From an uncultured Clostridiaceae bacterium (GTDB taxonomy: Bacteria > Bacillota > Clostridia > Lachnospirales > Lachnospiraceae), in NCBI GenBank assembly GCA_902477765.1, contig CABSIM010000020.1, positions 1-48,177 of the forward strand: a stretch of 48,177 bases of DNA, in the 5' to 3' direction. The notes under the pieces were generated by a model. It made no database searches, was not told where the DNA came from, and was given only the letters and a program-made list of their open reading frames with translations. Below are positions 14,233-22,542 of this stretch, in pieces; within the stretch, counting starts at the first letter, position 1, and each line of letters begins with the position of its first letter. The position numbers were made by a program, and so were the translations under genes.

Positions 14233-15725
14233 TGGCATACACGAACAGTTCTATGGTGGTTTATAAGAAGCTTTCTCCGAACCATTCCGGGCAGAGGACG
14301 CACAGCATTGACCGGATCACGCCTCATTGCGTGGTGGGCCAGTGTACGGCGGAAGGCCTGGGAGAATGGTTTGAGAAGCAGTCCACGCAGGCATCCAGCA
14401 ACTACGGCATAGACCGGGACGGCAGGGTGGCTCTGTATGTGGAAGAGAAGAACCGCTCCTGGTGTTCTTCCAGCAATGATAACGACCAGAGGGCAATCAC
14501 GATTGAGTGCGCTTCCGATACTACGGAGCCTTATGCGTTCAGGGATGTAGTATATCAGACACTGATCAAACTCTGCATCGACATCTGCAAAAGGAACGGA
14601 AAGAACAAGCTGATCTGGTTCGGGGATAAGGACAAAACGTTGAATTATTCTCCGAAGAGCGGGGAGATGCTCCTGACGGTTCACAGGTGGTTTGCGAATA
14701 AGTCCTGTCCGGGCAACTGGATGTATGCGAGGATGGGAGATCTGGCAGAGAAGGTTACGAAGGCGCTGCAGGGTTCCTCTGATTTTGGTGGCGGTTCGAC
14801 TACAAAGGGGACTCAGGCATCTGTACTGAAGAATGTGTCTGAGGCGGATGCGATCAAGAGAGTCGGTGCGCTGTTTACGGCAGACCAGAAGAAGAGCGGC
14901 ATCCTGGCATCGGTATCACTGGCTCAGTTCATTCTGGAATCCGGTTATGGAAAGAGTGAGCTTGCTCAGAATGCCAACAATATCTTTGGAATGAAGTGCA
15001 ACCTGTCTGGGAATAGTTGGAGCGGTTCCAGTTGGGACGGCAAGAGTAAGTATACGAAGAAGACGCAGGAACAGAATCCTGACGGTAGCATGGTCACGAT
15101 TACGGCTGACTTCCGGAAGTATCTCTGCATTGAGGATTCCATTGCTGACCACTCCGCTTATCTGCTTGGAGCGATGAACGGAAAGAAGCTTAGGTATGAT
15201 GGTCTGAAGGGATGCTTGGATTACAAGAAGGCTGTCCAGATCATCAAGGATGGTGGCTATGCCACAAGCCTGACTTATGTGGAGAAGCTGATCTCCATCA
15301 TCGAGAGGTGGAACCTGACTCAGATAGACGTTCAGGATTCCGGTGGTGATGTGATCCGCTGGTATCGTGTTCGGAAGTCCTGGGCGGATGCCAAGAGCCA
15401 GAAGGGAGCCTATAAGATCCTGGACAATGCGAAGAAGTACGCGGATCAGAATCCGGGATATAAGGTGTTCGACGCTGACGGCAAGGTGGTGTATGAGTCA
15501 AAGGCAGCAGAACCGGTGGTGAAGGTGCCGTTCCTGGTGAAGGTCAGTATTTCTGATCTGAATATCAGGAAAGGTCCCGGAACTGATTATGACAGGGTTC
15601 AGTTTATTCCAATCGGGGTGTACACGATCATGGAAGTCCGGAGCGGAAAAGGCTCTTCAGCCGGCTGGGGCAGACTGAAGAGCGGTGTGGGTTGGATTAA
15701 CCTTGATTATGTCAGAAAGTTTTAA
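14232..15725 (+). CDS. Bifunctional endolysin: amidase plus glucosaminidase with SH3 domain
   Basis: 497 residues in three parts. Residues ~1-180 look like an N-acetylmuramoyl-L-alanine amidase (Amidase_2 type), with RITPHCVVGQ, SNYGIDRDGRVALYVEE and VHRWFANKSCPGNWM carrying the likely zinc ligands His, His and Cys. Residues ~195-365 resemble a glucosaminidase (SVSLAQFILESGYGKSELAQNANNIFGMKC, where Glu is the likely catalytic acid). A short repeat-like region (WYRVRKSWADAKSQKGAY) and a C-terminal SH3b wall-binding domain (LNIRKGPGTDYDRVQ ... GWINLDYVRKF) follow. Two cutting activities in one lysin are common in clostridial phages. The stop overlaps the convergent gene's stop. Confidence 0.92.
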   Translation: MAYTNSSMVVYKKLSPNHSGQRTHSIDRITPHCVVGQCTAEGLGEWFEKQSTQASSNYGIDRDGRVALYVEEKNRSWCSSSNDNDQRAITIECASDTTEPYAFRDVVYQTLIKLCIDICKRNGKNKLIWFGDKDKTLNYSPKSGEMLLTVHRWFANKSCPGNWMYARMGDLAEKVTKALQGSSDFGGGSTTKGTQASVLKNVSEADAIKRVGALFTADQKKSGILASVSLAQFILESGYGKSELAQNANNIFGMKCNLSGNSWSGSSWDGKSKYTKKTQEQNPDGSMVTITADFRKYLCIEDSIADHSAYLLGAMNGKKLRYDGLKGCLDYKKAVQIIKDGGYATSLTYVEKLISIIERWNLTQIDVQDSGGDVIRWYRVRKSWADAKSQKGAYKILDNAKKYADQNPGYKVFDADGKVVYESKAAEPVVKVPFLVKVSISDLNIRKGPGTDYDRVQFIPIGVYTIMEVRSGKGSSAGWGRLKSGVGWINLDYVRKF

Positions 15726-16150
15726 ATGGCTTTTCTGTTGGGGAAGCGGATGATCTTATCATCGTCATAAACGGTTTCTATTTCATCCGCTTCTACATCA
15801 ATAACGACAGGATTCGGTGAAACAATGTGCGGTGCGGGCTGCTCGGAAGGACATTCAATTTTATTGATGATCGTATTTCCAAGTTTACGAAGACTGGAGC
15901 GGAGAAGTGGTTCTCCGAATTCTTGCCAGGCTAAGCCAAGCAGATACATCCCAGCCTCATTTCTTCGGGCTCTTGCCTGCTCTTTATAAGGGACAGGATT
16001 CTTGAATTGTGAAGCGAGCTTTCCGTTTTCACGAATGCCACCTGAGCTTACTTTCTGACCTTTCTTGGGTTCCGGAGCTTCAACGATATACTTTGCCATT
16101 TTTGTTTCCTCCTTGGTAGTAGTGTTGTTGTTTCTTGTAGCTTTTGCCAT
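15722..16150 (-). CDS. Small hypothetical protein, minus-strand module
   Basis: 142 residues when started at 16150, or 125 when started at 16099. Both have good ribosome sites (AAGGAG before the first, AAGGAGG before MAKYIVEAPEPKKG), so two forms are possible. The N-terminus is Asn/Thr/Lys-rich; the middle is basic (KNPVPYKEQARARRNEAG); then comes a helical segment (YLLGLAWQEFGEPLLRSSLRKLGNTIINKI) and an acidic end. No family is recognised. It is convergent with the endolysin, and the stop codons overlap by three bases. It probably belongs to a transcript with the Smr-like gene. Confidence 0.65.
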   Translation of the reverse strand: MAKATRNNNTTTKEETKMAKYIVEAPEPKKGQKVSSGGIRENGKLASQFKNPVPYKEQARARRNEAGMYLLGLAWQEFGEPLLRSSLRKLGNTIINKIECPSEQPAPHIVSPNPVVIDVEADEIETVYDDDKIIRFPNRKAI

Positions 16151-16168
16151 GTCTGTTTACTCCTTCCT

Positions 16169-16480
16169 TTATGCGTCGATCAGCATGTGTGTTACACCTT
16201 GGTTACGAGGATCAGGGAACTGTTCATAGATATGATCGTTGCTGAAGTTCTGTGCCAGCATCTCCTTTATGGCGGTTCCGTGATTGTATCCGTGGATTAT
16301 GACAAGCTGGAAGGCTGTTCGGACAATATTGATGATATTGTTGATGAACCGTCTGGCTTCGTAGCACTTCATGCCGTGTACGTCAGCAGTGATACGGATT
16401 TTCTCTGATTCTCTTTCTTTTACCGTAATTCTGTCGAGCTCATCATTCGTAAGAACCATTCTCAGTCTTGAAATAATCAT
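16169..16480 (-). CDS. Small Smr-domain-like protein
   Basis: 103 residues, with AAAGGAG six bases before ATG 16480. Residues 30-75 read ITADVHGMKCYEARRFINNI and LVIIHGYNHGTAIKEMLA. This matches the Smr-domain pattern: an early D-x-HG motif (His35) and a later I-I-H-G-x-x-x-G motif (His63, Gly64). Smr domains are found in MutS2 and in stand-alone nucleases that cut DNA or mRNA, including at stalled ribosomes. A stand-alone phage copy could cut mRNA or bind branched DNA. The family call is by motif only. Confidence 0.65.
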   Translation of the reverse strand: MIISRLRMVLTNDELDRITVKERESEKIRITADVHGMKCYEARRFINNIINIVRTAFQLVIIHGYNHGTAIKEMLAQNFSNDHIYEQFPDPRNQGVTHMLIDA

Positions 16481-16550
16481 GTGTAACTCCTTTCTGCGGT
16501 GCCAGATTAATGTTTACAGTTGGAGTATACAACGGATTTTTTTACGACAT

Positions 16551-16579
16551 TAAAAAACGGGACTAAATAAGTCCCGTTT
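16551..16579 (-). terminator. Terminator of the HTH gene, minus strand
   Basis: Perfect 10-bp arms AAACGGGACT (16555-16564) and AGTCCCGTTT (16570-16579) with a 5-base loop. Read on the minus strand they are followed by TTTTTT. It separates the HTH gene from the Smr-like gene. Confidence 0.85.
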
Positions 16580-16588
16580 CAAAGATTG

Positions 16589-18052
16589 CTATATAATTTT
16601 TTCTATGGAGCCAAACTTTTTCTTGACTCGACATATCTCATTTATGTTGGTGAAGCCTAATTCAAAAGCTGTGTATAAATCTTTAAGAGTGATGTGTACT
16701 TTCCCGCAATCATCAAACTGAAAATCAACGGCATCAACTCCTGCGGTCATCATATCTCCATATTCATCATCCAAGCTACATTGGAATTCTTTATCCACCT
16801 TGAAAAACTGGCATACCCGATCCCGATCATCATAAATATAATCCAGATGGCGGATGAAACGCTTTTTCGCTTTAAGATCAGTGATCAGAGCATCTGCCTG
16901 TTCCTGTAATCGCTTGAAGTATCGAGATCGACACCTAAGAAGATATTCACTGGTTCCTGGTTCTTTGTGGTTTTTAAGTTCTTCGACTGAGCTGTATTGA
17001 GCAAGCAGGGTGTTTGAACTTGTCCCGAATGTTGATGTATATACATCCGAACTGAGATAACGGCGCATAAACTCACTGCTTCGATATACTGATAATAACG
17101 GCTTTCCATCCAGATATTCAAACATATAATATTCTGCCAGTTCAGGGACAGTATAATTATAAGTCTCTGCATATACATGAAGGGTATCGTTAAGGATTCC
17201 AGCACTGATTCGCGTTTGGTAGTTCTTGGTATCATCTAGTATGGCGTACATTTTCTTTAATTCATGGTTTGCCATTCCTTCAAGCTCTAAAAAATAGTCT
17301 TGTAAAATTCCGGATTCTTCAAGAGTCTTGAATGATTTGATTTCAAAAAGATCTTTACCGTGAATTTCCATAAAGTAGTCATGGTTAGTGCCGGCAGTTA
17401 AATGATATACCTTCTTTGCTTTTATATCGTCGAGCCACATCTCGGCGATACATCGATATCTGTAAAGACTGTACTCTGAATCAAGAGAGTAATACTGGTC
17501 ACCAAATATCAAATCGTCAGAAAAGGTTCTTGCTTGTTTTTTCAACAGCTTGTACGGTGCATCATTTTTCTCTGAGGCGGGCTTTATCGAAGGCCGATGA
17601 TCAATGATATCCAGTTCGGGATAGCCATTCCGAACTAAACGCTGGTTTATTGCAGAAATAGTTAATGGGTTTGAAAACTGCTCTTCGAGTATTTCGATCA
17701 GTAGATCATCACGAGGGTTGTTAGGATCCAAAACAGGCATATATTGATAGAGAATTAACGCCTCATCAGTTTCTTCAGAATTTAGCCTTAGAGCAGCACA
17801 GATTGCAATGATGCAATCACGCTTCTTAGTGGGCTTATTCATATTAAGGATTTTACGAAATTGTTCGTAGTCAATATCAAGTCGTTCAGCCAGCTCTCTG
17901 GTAGATAAATTCTTTTTCCCTGAAGGACTTGTCTCCAGTTTCCGCTTTTCCTTAATGTAGTTTGAAAAGCTGATTTGATCAGCGCCATCTACGGTAATGC
18001 TTTTTTCTCGAAGAAGAATATCGTTATTGTTTCCGCGTGTAGTTGATTTCAT
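16589..18052 (-). CDS. Large HTH protein, probable phage regulator
   Basis: 487 residues from ATG 18052, chosen because GGAGG lies nine bases upstream; an in-frame start at 18121 has no ribosome site. Residues ~30-100 contain an XRE-like helix-turn-helix (LSTRELAERLDIDYEQFRKILNM, then IIAICAALRLNSEETDEALI). The remaining ~380 residues are not recognised; they are mixed helix/strand with many Tyr and acidic residues and no obvious enzyme motif. It is transcribed away from the recombinases and against the structural genes, as a lysogeny regulator would be. A tandem pair of TATAAT boxes lies upstream on the minus strand (18073-18096 region). It could be a repressor, or a sensor with a ligand or protein-binding domain. 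Confidence 0.7.
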   Translation of the reverse strand: MKSTTRGNNNDILLREKSITVDGADQISFSNYIKEKRKLETSPSGKKNLSTRELAERLDIDYEQFRKILNMNKPTKKRDCIIAICAALRLNSEETDEALILYQYMPVLDPNNPRDDLLIEILEEQFSNPLTISAINQRLVRNGYPELDIIDHRPSIKPASEKNDAPYKLLKKQARTFSDDLIFGDQYYSLDSEYSLYRYRCIAEMWLDDIKAKKVYHLTAGTNHDYFMEIHGKDLFEIKSFKTLEESGILQDYFLELEGMANHELKKMYAILDDTKNYQTRISAGILNDTLHVYAETYNYTVPELAEYYMFEYLDGKPLLSVYRSSEFMRRYLSSDVYTSTFGTSSNTLLAQYSSVEELKNHKEPGTSEYLLRCRSRYFKRLQEQADALITDLKAKKRFIRHLDYIYDDRDRVCQFFKVDKEFQCSLDDEYGDMMTAGVDAVDFQFDDCGKVHITLKDLYTAFELGFTNINEICRVKKKFGSIEKII

Positions 18053-18229
18053 AGTGTTTAACCTCCATTTTGAAGGGATTATAGCACTATTATACTGTGA
18101 ATAACTGAGATTTGGAACCAATAAAGTCCCAAAATATATTGTTTTTAATTATCCGGTCAAATTCATCATAACTGTCCTTACATAGCTGGGAAGGGAGACC
18201 TTCCACAAAACACGGGAGGTTTACCGGCT

Positions 18230-18430
18230 ATGACGGAGGAAGAAATCAGACAAAGAAATGAAGAGCGGCGTGCCAAGCTGGATGCGGTGAGTCGCCGGAA
18301 TATGGAGAAGTGCGCTGCGTTTATTGCACGAATGATAGAAAAGTACGGTAGAGAAGTGCTGGCTGAGATTGAAGAGGAAGAGCGGCAGGCAGCAGCCAAA
18401 CAAGAAGAAGGATCGTCGGTCACAAACTGA
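18230..18430 (+). CDS. Small charged helical protein upstream of the recombinases
   Basis: 66 residues beginning MTEEEIRQRNEERRAKL and very rich in Glu, Arg and Ala, so probably one or two long helices. GGGAGG lies ten bases before the ATG. An intrinsic terminator overlaps its stop region. No family is recognised. Position and size suggest an accessory such as a recombination directionality factor or a small DNA-binding protein, but nothing in the sequence proves it. Confidence 0.6.
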   Translation: MTEEEIRQRNEERRAKLDAVSRRNMEKCAAFIARMIEKYGREVLAEIEEEERQAAAKQEEGSSVTN

Positions 18431-18449
18431 ATTGGCCGGCGATTTTTTT
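18412..18449 (+). terminator. Terminator before the recombinase genes
   Basis: ATCGTCGGTC (18412-18421) pairs with GGCCGGCGAT (18434-18443), with two G-U pairs, followed by seven T residues. The recombinase promoter starts immediately after it. Confidence 0.8.
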
Positions 18450-18450
18450 G

Positions 18451-18479
18451 TTGAAGTTTTGGTCGATCTATGCTATATT
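18451..18479 (+). promoter_or_regulatory. Promoter of the recombinase pair
   Basis: -35 TTGAAG (18451-18456), 17-base spacer, -10 TATATT (18474-18479), 44 bases before the first recombinase ATG. The short leader contains GTGAGGTGAG, a moderate ribosome site. Confidence 0.65.
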
Positions 18480-18522
18480 GTAATTCCATACAGAATAACT
18501 GTTGTGAGGTGAGCAACCGAAA

Positions 18523-20484
18523 ATGAAAAAGAAGAATAATCGGAAAAAGTGTTACATATATACACGAGTATCCACGGCTGCTCAGACAGAAGGGTTCAGC
18601 CTGGAGGCTCAACAGGAAAGGCTTTATGAGTATGCTGAATATAGGGAATTGGAGATAGCCGGCGACTATTGCGATGCTGGAAAGTCTGGGAAGAGCATTA
18701 AAGGAAGACCTGAATTTCAGAGGATGATGGATGATATCATCAGCCAGAAGGACAATATCTCTTATGTTCTTGTATTCAAATTATCTCGATTCGGACGTAA
18801 CGCTGCAGATGTTTTGAAATCGCTGCAGCTTTTGACAGATTATGGTGTAGATCTTGTCAGTGTTGATGATGCGATTGACAGCTCAACGCAAGGTGGCAGG
18901 TTGACGCTCACAATCTTATCAGCTGTAGCGGAGATTGAACGTGAGAATATCACAGACCAGTTTATGGCCGGCAGACTTCAGAAAATCAGGGATGGCAAAT
19001 GGTCAGGGGGATCCGTTCCATATGGCTACAGAAGCGTTGACAGAGAGCTTACCATAGATCCTTATGAAGCAAGTATCGTCAGGAAGATATTCGATCTTTA
19101 CATGGAGGAAGACATGGGGGCAACTTCTGTTGCTGTTACACTGAATGATGAAGACTATCTGAGAAAAGAAAATGGCGGCGTGGATCAGAGACCATTTACA
19201 TATGATTTTATCGTTAATGTGTTGGATAATCCGATTTATTGCGGGAAGCTCATATTTGGACGACGAACCAATAAAAAAGGACCTGACGGAAAGCTTTTAA
19301 AGCCAGACCCAAAGCATGCTGTAATAGCACAGGGTGTACATGAGACCATTCTGACGGAAGAGGAATGGAACGCTGTACAGGAAAAAAGGGAGAGGCTGTC
19401 CAAGAACAGGTACGAATTAGATAATCCTGAACGTATCAGTCTGTTATCAGGACTGGTAAGATGCCCGATGTGCGGGTCCGGTATGATACATACTAAGAAT
19501 AAACGTATCAATCGAAATCATGGTGGTTATTATAAGACGATTCACTACTATGCTTGCAATAACAGCAGAAAGTCCAACGGAATGACCTGTTTATTCAGGC
19601 ATACTTATAACCAGGAAAAGATCGACAGCTCTGTTTTCGAGATTATTCAACGGCTTACGACACTGCCGGAATATAAGAATGCGGTGACTGCAAATCTTCA
19701 GAACCAAGCTACGGTGGAACAGCTGGAAGAACGCCTGAAGCAGGAGCGCAAGGAACTGAGAAAAGAAGAACTGAACAATCGAAAGCTTGGAGAACAGCTG
19801 GATGCGTTAGACATTATGGCTGATGGATATGAGGTCACCTATGATCAGATTCTGGCTGAGATTGATGAAGGCTATGATAAGATAGAGGAAATCGAAAGAA
19901 AGATCAGATCCATCATGCGTAAGCTGGAATCCTTAAAGCAGGGATTCAAAGCCTCTGAGAATATAGAACGAATGCTGAATCATTTCACGAAGCTATATGA
20001 TCATATGAGCTGCCAGGAGCGTCGTGAAATGTACAGGTTGTTTATTGAACATATAGAGGTGTTACCGGAAACACGTAAGGATGGCAAGATGCTGAAAAGC
20101 ATATCGTTCCGTTTCTCCACTGAATACGGGGAGGACATTCTTACTCCGGAAGGTGATAAAGACGATGATATCTGCTTTACGCTTGACTGCACAAAGCAGG
20201 CATTGACTAAGGCAGAAGCCAAAGCGACCTATGCAGAGTTAAAGAAATATATTCTGGAAACGAATGGCGTTAAGGTTTCTTCTCTGTACATTGCACAGAT
20301 CAAACGGAAATACGGAATAGATATGGGAGCCAACTATAATATGGCTGCTGATCCTGAAAAGCATGTACCTACGTGCCCGGCTGCAAAGGAACAGATCATC
20401 ATTGATGCCCTGAAGCATTATAGGATGCTGGATCCTTCTGTAGAGATGATACCAAACAGTGAGGTAGTGACAAATGAAAGCTAA
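18523..20484 (+). CDS. Large serine recombinase 1 (phage integrase)
   Basis: 653 residues. The N-terminal resolvase-like catalytic domain begins KKCYIYTRVSTAAQTEGFSLEAQQERL, with Ser17 as the nucleophile, and continues FKLSRFGRNAADVL with its conserved Arg. A recombinase domain follows (SGGSVPYGYR), then a zinc ribbon (RCPMCGSGM ... YACNNS) and a coiled coil at ~400-475. The C-terminal ~80 residues (YAELKKYILETNGVKVSSLY ... CPAAKEQIIIDALKHYRML) are extra compared with recombinase 2. It breaks and joins DNA at attachment sites. It overlaps recombinase 2 by 11 bases. Confidence 0.93.
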   Translation: MKKKNNRKKCYIYTRVSTAAQTEGFSLEAQQERLYEYAEYRELEIAGDYCDAGKSGKSIKGRPEFQRMMDDIISQKDNISYVLVFKLSRFGRNAADVLKSLQLLTDYGVDLVSVDDAIDSSTQGGRLTLTILSAVAEIERENITDQFMAGRLQKIRDGKWSGGSVPYGYRSVDRELTIDPYEASIVRKIFDLYMEEDMGATSVAVTLNDEDYLRKENGGVDQRPFTYDFIVNVLDNPIYCGKLIFGRRTNKKGPDGKLLKPDPKHAVIAQGVHETILTEEEWNAVQEKRERLSKNRYELDNPERISLLSGLVRCPMCGSGMIHTKNKRINRNHGGYYKTIHYYACNNSRKSNGMTCLFRHTYNQEKIDSSVFEIIQRLTTLPEYKNAVTANLQNQATVEQLEERLKQERKELRKEELNNRKLGEQLDALDIMADGYEVTYDQILAEIDEGYDKIEEIERKIRSIMRKLESLKQGFKASENIERMLNHFTKLYDHMSCQERREMYRLFIEHIEVLPETRKDGKMLKSISFRFSTEYGEDILTPEGDKDDDICFTLDCTKQALTKAEAKATYAELKKYILETNGVKVSSLYIAQIKRKYGIDMGANYNMAADPEKHVPTCPAAKEQIIIDALKHYRMLDPSVEMIPNSEVVTNES

Positions 20485-22207
20485 AAAAGACAGATGCTAT
20501 ATTTATATGAGAGTGTCCACCTCAATGCAGGTTGAGGGGTACAGTCTCGAAGCTCAAAAGGAAAGACTTACAAAGTTCGCTGATTTTCAGCACATGGAGA
20601 TAGTTAGAGAGTACTGTGATGCAGGTAAGTCAGGTAAGAGTATAATCGGACGGCCTGAGTTTACACAGATGCTTCAGGACGTGGCGAATGACCGTGATGG
20701 GGTAAAATACATTCTGGTATTCAAACTGTCCCGCTTCGGGCGTAACGCAGCAGATGTGTTGAATTCCCTTCAGTATATTCAAGACTTTGGCGTTAATCTG
20801 ATATGCGTTGAGGATGGCATTGATTCATCGAAGGATTCCGGAAAGCTTACAATCACAGTATTATCTGCTGTAGCTGAGATCGAACGTGAGAATATTCTGG
20901 TCCAGACGATGGAAGGCCGAAAGCAGAAAGCTCGTGAAGGAAAATGGAATGGCGGACAAGCTCCATTCGGTTACAATCTTGATAAGGAGAACGACACCAT
21001 CACAATTGATCCGGAGGCTGCAGAAGTGGTCAGGATCATCTTCCAGAAATATGTTCATGAAGATATGGGGTTGGACTCCATCTGCAATTATCTGAATCAG
21101 CATGGCTATACCAAGAAGAAAACACGGGCTCAGGAAAACAATTATTTCACCAGAACCTTCCTGGCGCGAATCCTTGATAATCCGGTCTATGTCGGGAAGA
21201 TTGCTTACGGTAAGAGTACAACGGAAAAGGTTAAGGGAACCAGGGATCAGTATCATAGGGTAAAGGTTGATAATCCTTTGATCGCTGAAGGCAAGCACGA
21301 TGCTATCATTAGTGATGAGTTGTGGGAAGCCGCGCAGGCAAAGCGGAAAGAAATGGGGGTAAAGTGGAACAAGACTCACAGCCTTGACCACGAGCATATC
21401 CTTTCGGGTATTATCAAATGTCCGATCTGTGGGACGGGCCTTGCAGGAACCGTCCGAAGACGAAAGAACAAGAAGAGCGGCGAGTATAAGGATGATTTCT
21501 ATTACAGGTGCCTTCACAGAAAGAAGATTGATGATGATCATTTCTGCGACTACAAACCTTCTCTGAACCAGGATGAGCTGAATCATCAGATAGAAGCAGT
21601 CATCAGCGATATGGTCAATGATGAAAGCTTCATGGGCTTCATACAGGATAAGCTGGGACAGAAGGTTGATGTCAGCCAGCTAGAGACCGAAAGAGAGAAG
21701 CTTCGAGGACAGCTCAGACAACTATCTGGAGCAAAGAAAAAGCTGACTGATATGTTAGATGCTCTGGATGTGAACGACAGGCACTATGATCGAAAGTATC
21801 AGGATATGCAGGACAGGCTGGATAACCTGTATGATAAGATCAGCGAGGTCGAGGATGCCATTCAGGATATAACTGATAAAATCAATGCAGTGTACGGAGA
21901 GCATCTGACGGCACAGGAACTTTACAAGGTCTTAGAACACTTTGACGATATCTACTTCAAAATGTCAGACCTTGAAAAGAAGGAGTTCTTCCAGAACTTC
22001 ATAGAAAGTATAACGATATATCCGGACAAAAAGACAAACGAGCGCATCGTAGATGAGATCGACTTCAAGTTCCCGATATATTATGATGGTAAAGAGGGTA
22101 GAGCAATTCGGTTGCTCAATGAAACAACAGTCGAGACAGTCTGCCTTCTGACCGCCGGAAACCGTGAGGATGTCAGACGGATTGCAGAGCCGGATGCAGA
22201 GCAGTAA
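20474..22207 (+). CDS. Large serine recombinase 2
   Basis: 577 residues with the same layout as recombinase 1 but clearly diverged: CYIYMRVSTSMQVEGYSLEA (Ser15 nucleophile), FKLSRFGRNAADVLNSLQ, recombinase domain (GGQAPFGYN), zinc ribbon (KCPICGTGL ... YRCLHRKK ... FCDYKP) and coiled coil at ~410-475. All catalytic residues appear intact. It overlaps recombinase 1, so both are translated together. Two intact serine recombinases at one end of an element suggest a two-subunit integration system or an ancestral duplication. It is the last gene of the mobile element. Confidence 0.93.
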   Translation: MKAKKDRCYIYMRVSTSMQVEGYSLEAQKERLTKFADFQHMEIVREYCDAGKSGKSIIGRPEFTQMLQDVANDRDGVKYILVFKLSRFGRNAADVLNSLQYIQDFGVNLICVEDGIDSSKDSGKLTITVLSAVAEIERENILVQTMEGRKQKAREGKWNGGQAPFGYNLDKENDTITIDPEAAEVVRIIFQKYVHEDMGLDSICNYLNQHGYTKKKTRAQENNYFTRTFLARILDNPVYVGKIAYGKSTTEKVKGTRDQYHRVKVDNPLIAEGKHDAIISDELWEAAQAKRKEMGVKWNKTHSLDHEHILSGIIKCPICGTGLAGTVRRRKNKKSGEYKDDFYYRCLHRKKIDDDHFCDYKPSLNQDELNHQIEAVISDMVNDESFMGFIQDKLGQKVDVSQLETEREKLRGQLRQLSGAKKKLTDMLDALDVNDRHYDRKYQDMQDRLDNLYDKISEVEDAIQDITDKINAVYGEHLTAQELYKVLEHFDDIYFKMSDLEKKEFFQNFIESITIYPDKKTNERIVDEIDFKFPIYYDGKEGRAIRLLNETTVETVCLLTAGNREDVRRIAEPDAEQ

Positions 22208-22262
22208 AGGGACAGCGGCGGCGGTGCGGAGCGAAAGAAAAACAGAAGAACGGAATGGAAAG

Positions 22263-22295
22263 CGGCATCTGTTTCATCGGATGCCGGTTTTTATT
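22263..22295 (+). terminator. Terminator downstream of recombinase 2
   Basis: CGGCATC (22263-22269) and GATGCCG (22280-22286), then GTTTTTATT. It may belong either to the element or to the original host gene at the insertion site. Confidence 0.75.
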
Positions 22296-22445
22296 ATACA
22301 GAAAGTACTGTTCCCGGTATAATAAAATGCTTCCCGTGAATCACACCGGGGCGGAAGGGAAAGGGCTGCTCCAGAGACCTGCTGCAGGCGGAGAATCCGG
22401 CAGGGCAGGATTCCTTTTTACATAATGGAGGAAAATTTTCTGCGC

Positions 22446-22512
22446 GGAAATTCCGGAGAATTTCCGGAAAAATCTTCAGAAAACCACAGATATGTGGTAT
22501 GATTTTAGTAAA
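22446..22512 (+). promoter_or_regulatory. Inverted repeats before the LacI-family gene
   Basis: GGAAATTC-CGGA-GAATTTCC (22446-22465) and ACCACA-GATA-TGTGGT (22483-22498) are perfect inverted repeats. TTTAGTAAA (22504-22512) also recurs, with one difference, before the beta-galactosidase gene (23656-23664). These are candidate operator sites for autoregulation; none is proven. Confidence 0.4.
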
Positions 22513-22542
22513 TATTTCTGCGGCGGTGAGGGGAGAAGACAG

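Larger units (their letters stand above)
22208..22542 (+). other. Prophage-host junction region without genes
   Basis: 335 bases between recombinase 2 and the LacI gene. Base composition changes from the A/T-richer phage style to host style within the first bases, so the right attachment site probably lies near 22,200-22,260. The region holds a terminator (22263-22295) and two inverted repeats near the LacI start. No direct repeat to an attL can be checked because the left end of the element is outside the window. Confidence 0.5.

Noticed and set aside
15000..22207. tRNA gene as attachment target
   Set aside because: No cloverleaf-like sequence or T-loop (GGTTCGAATC-type) seen near the right end.
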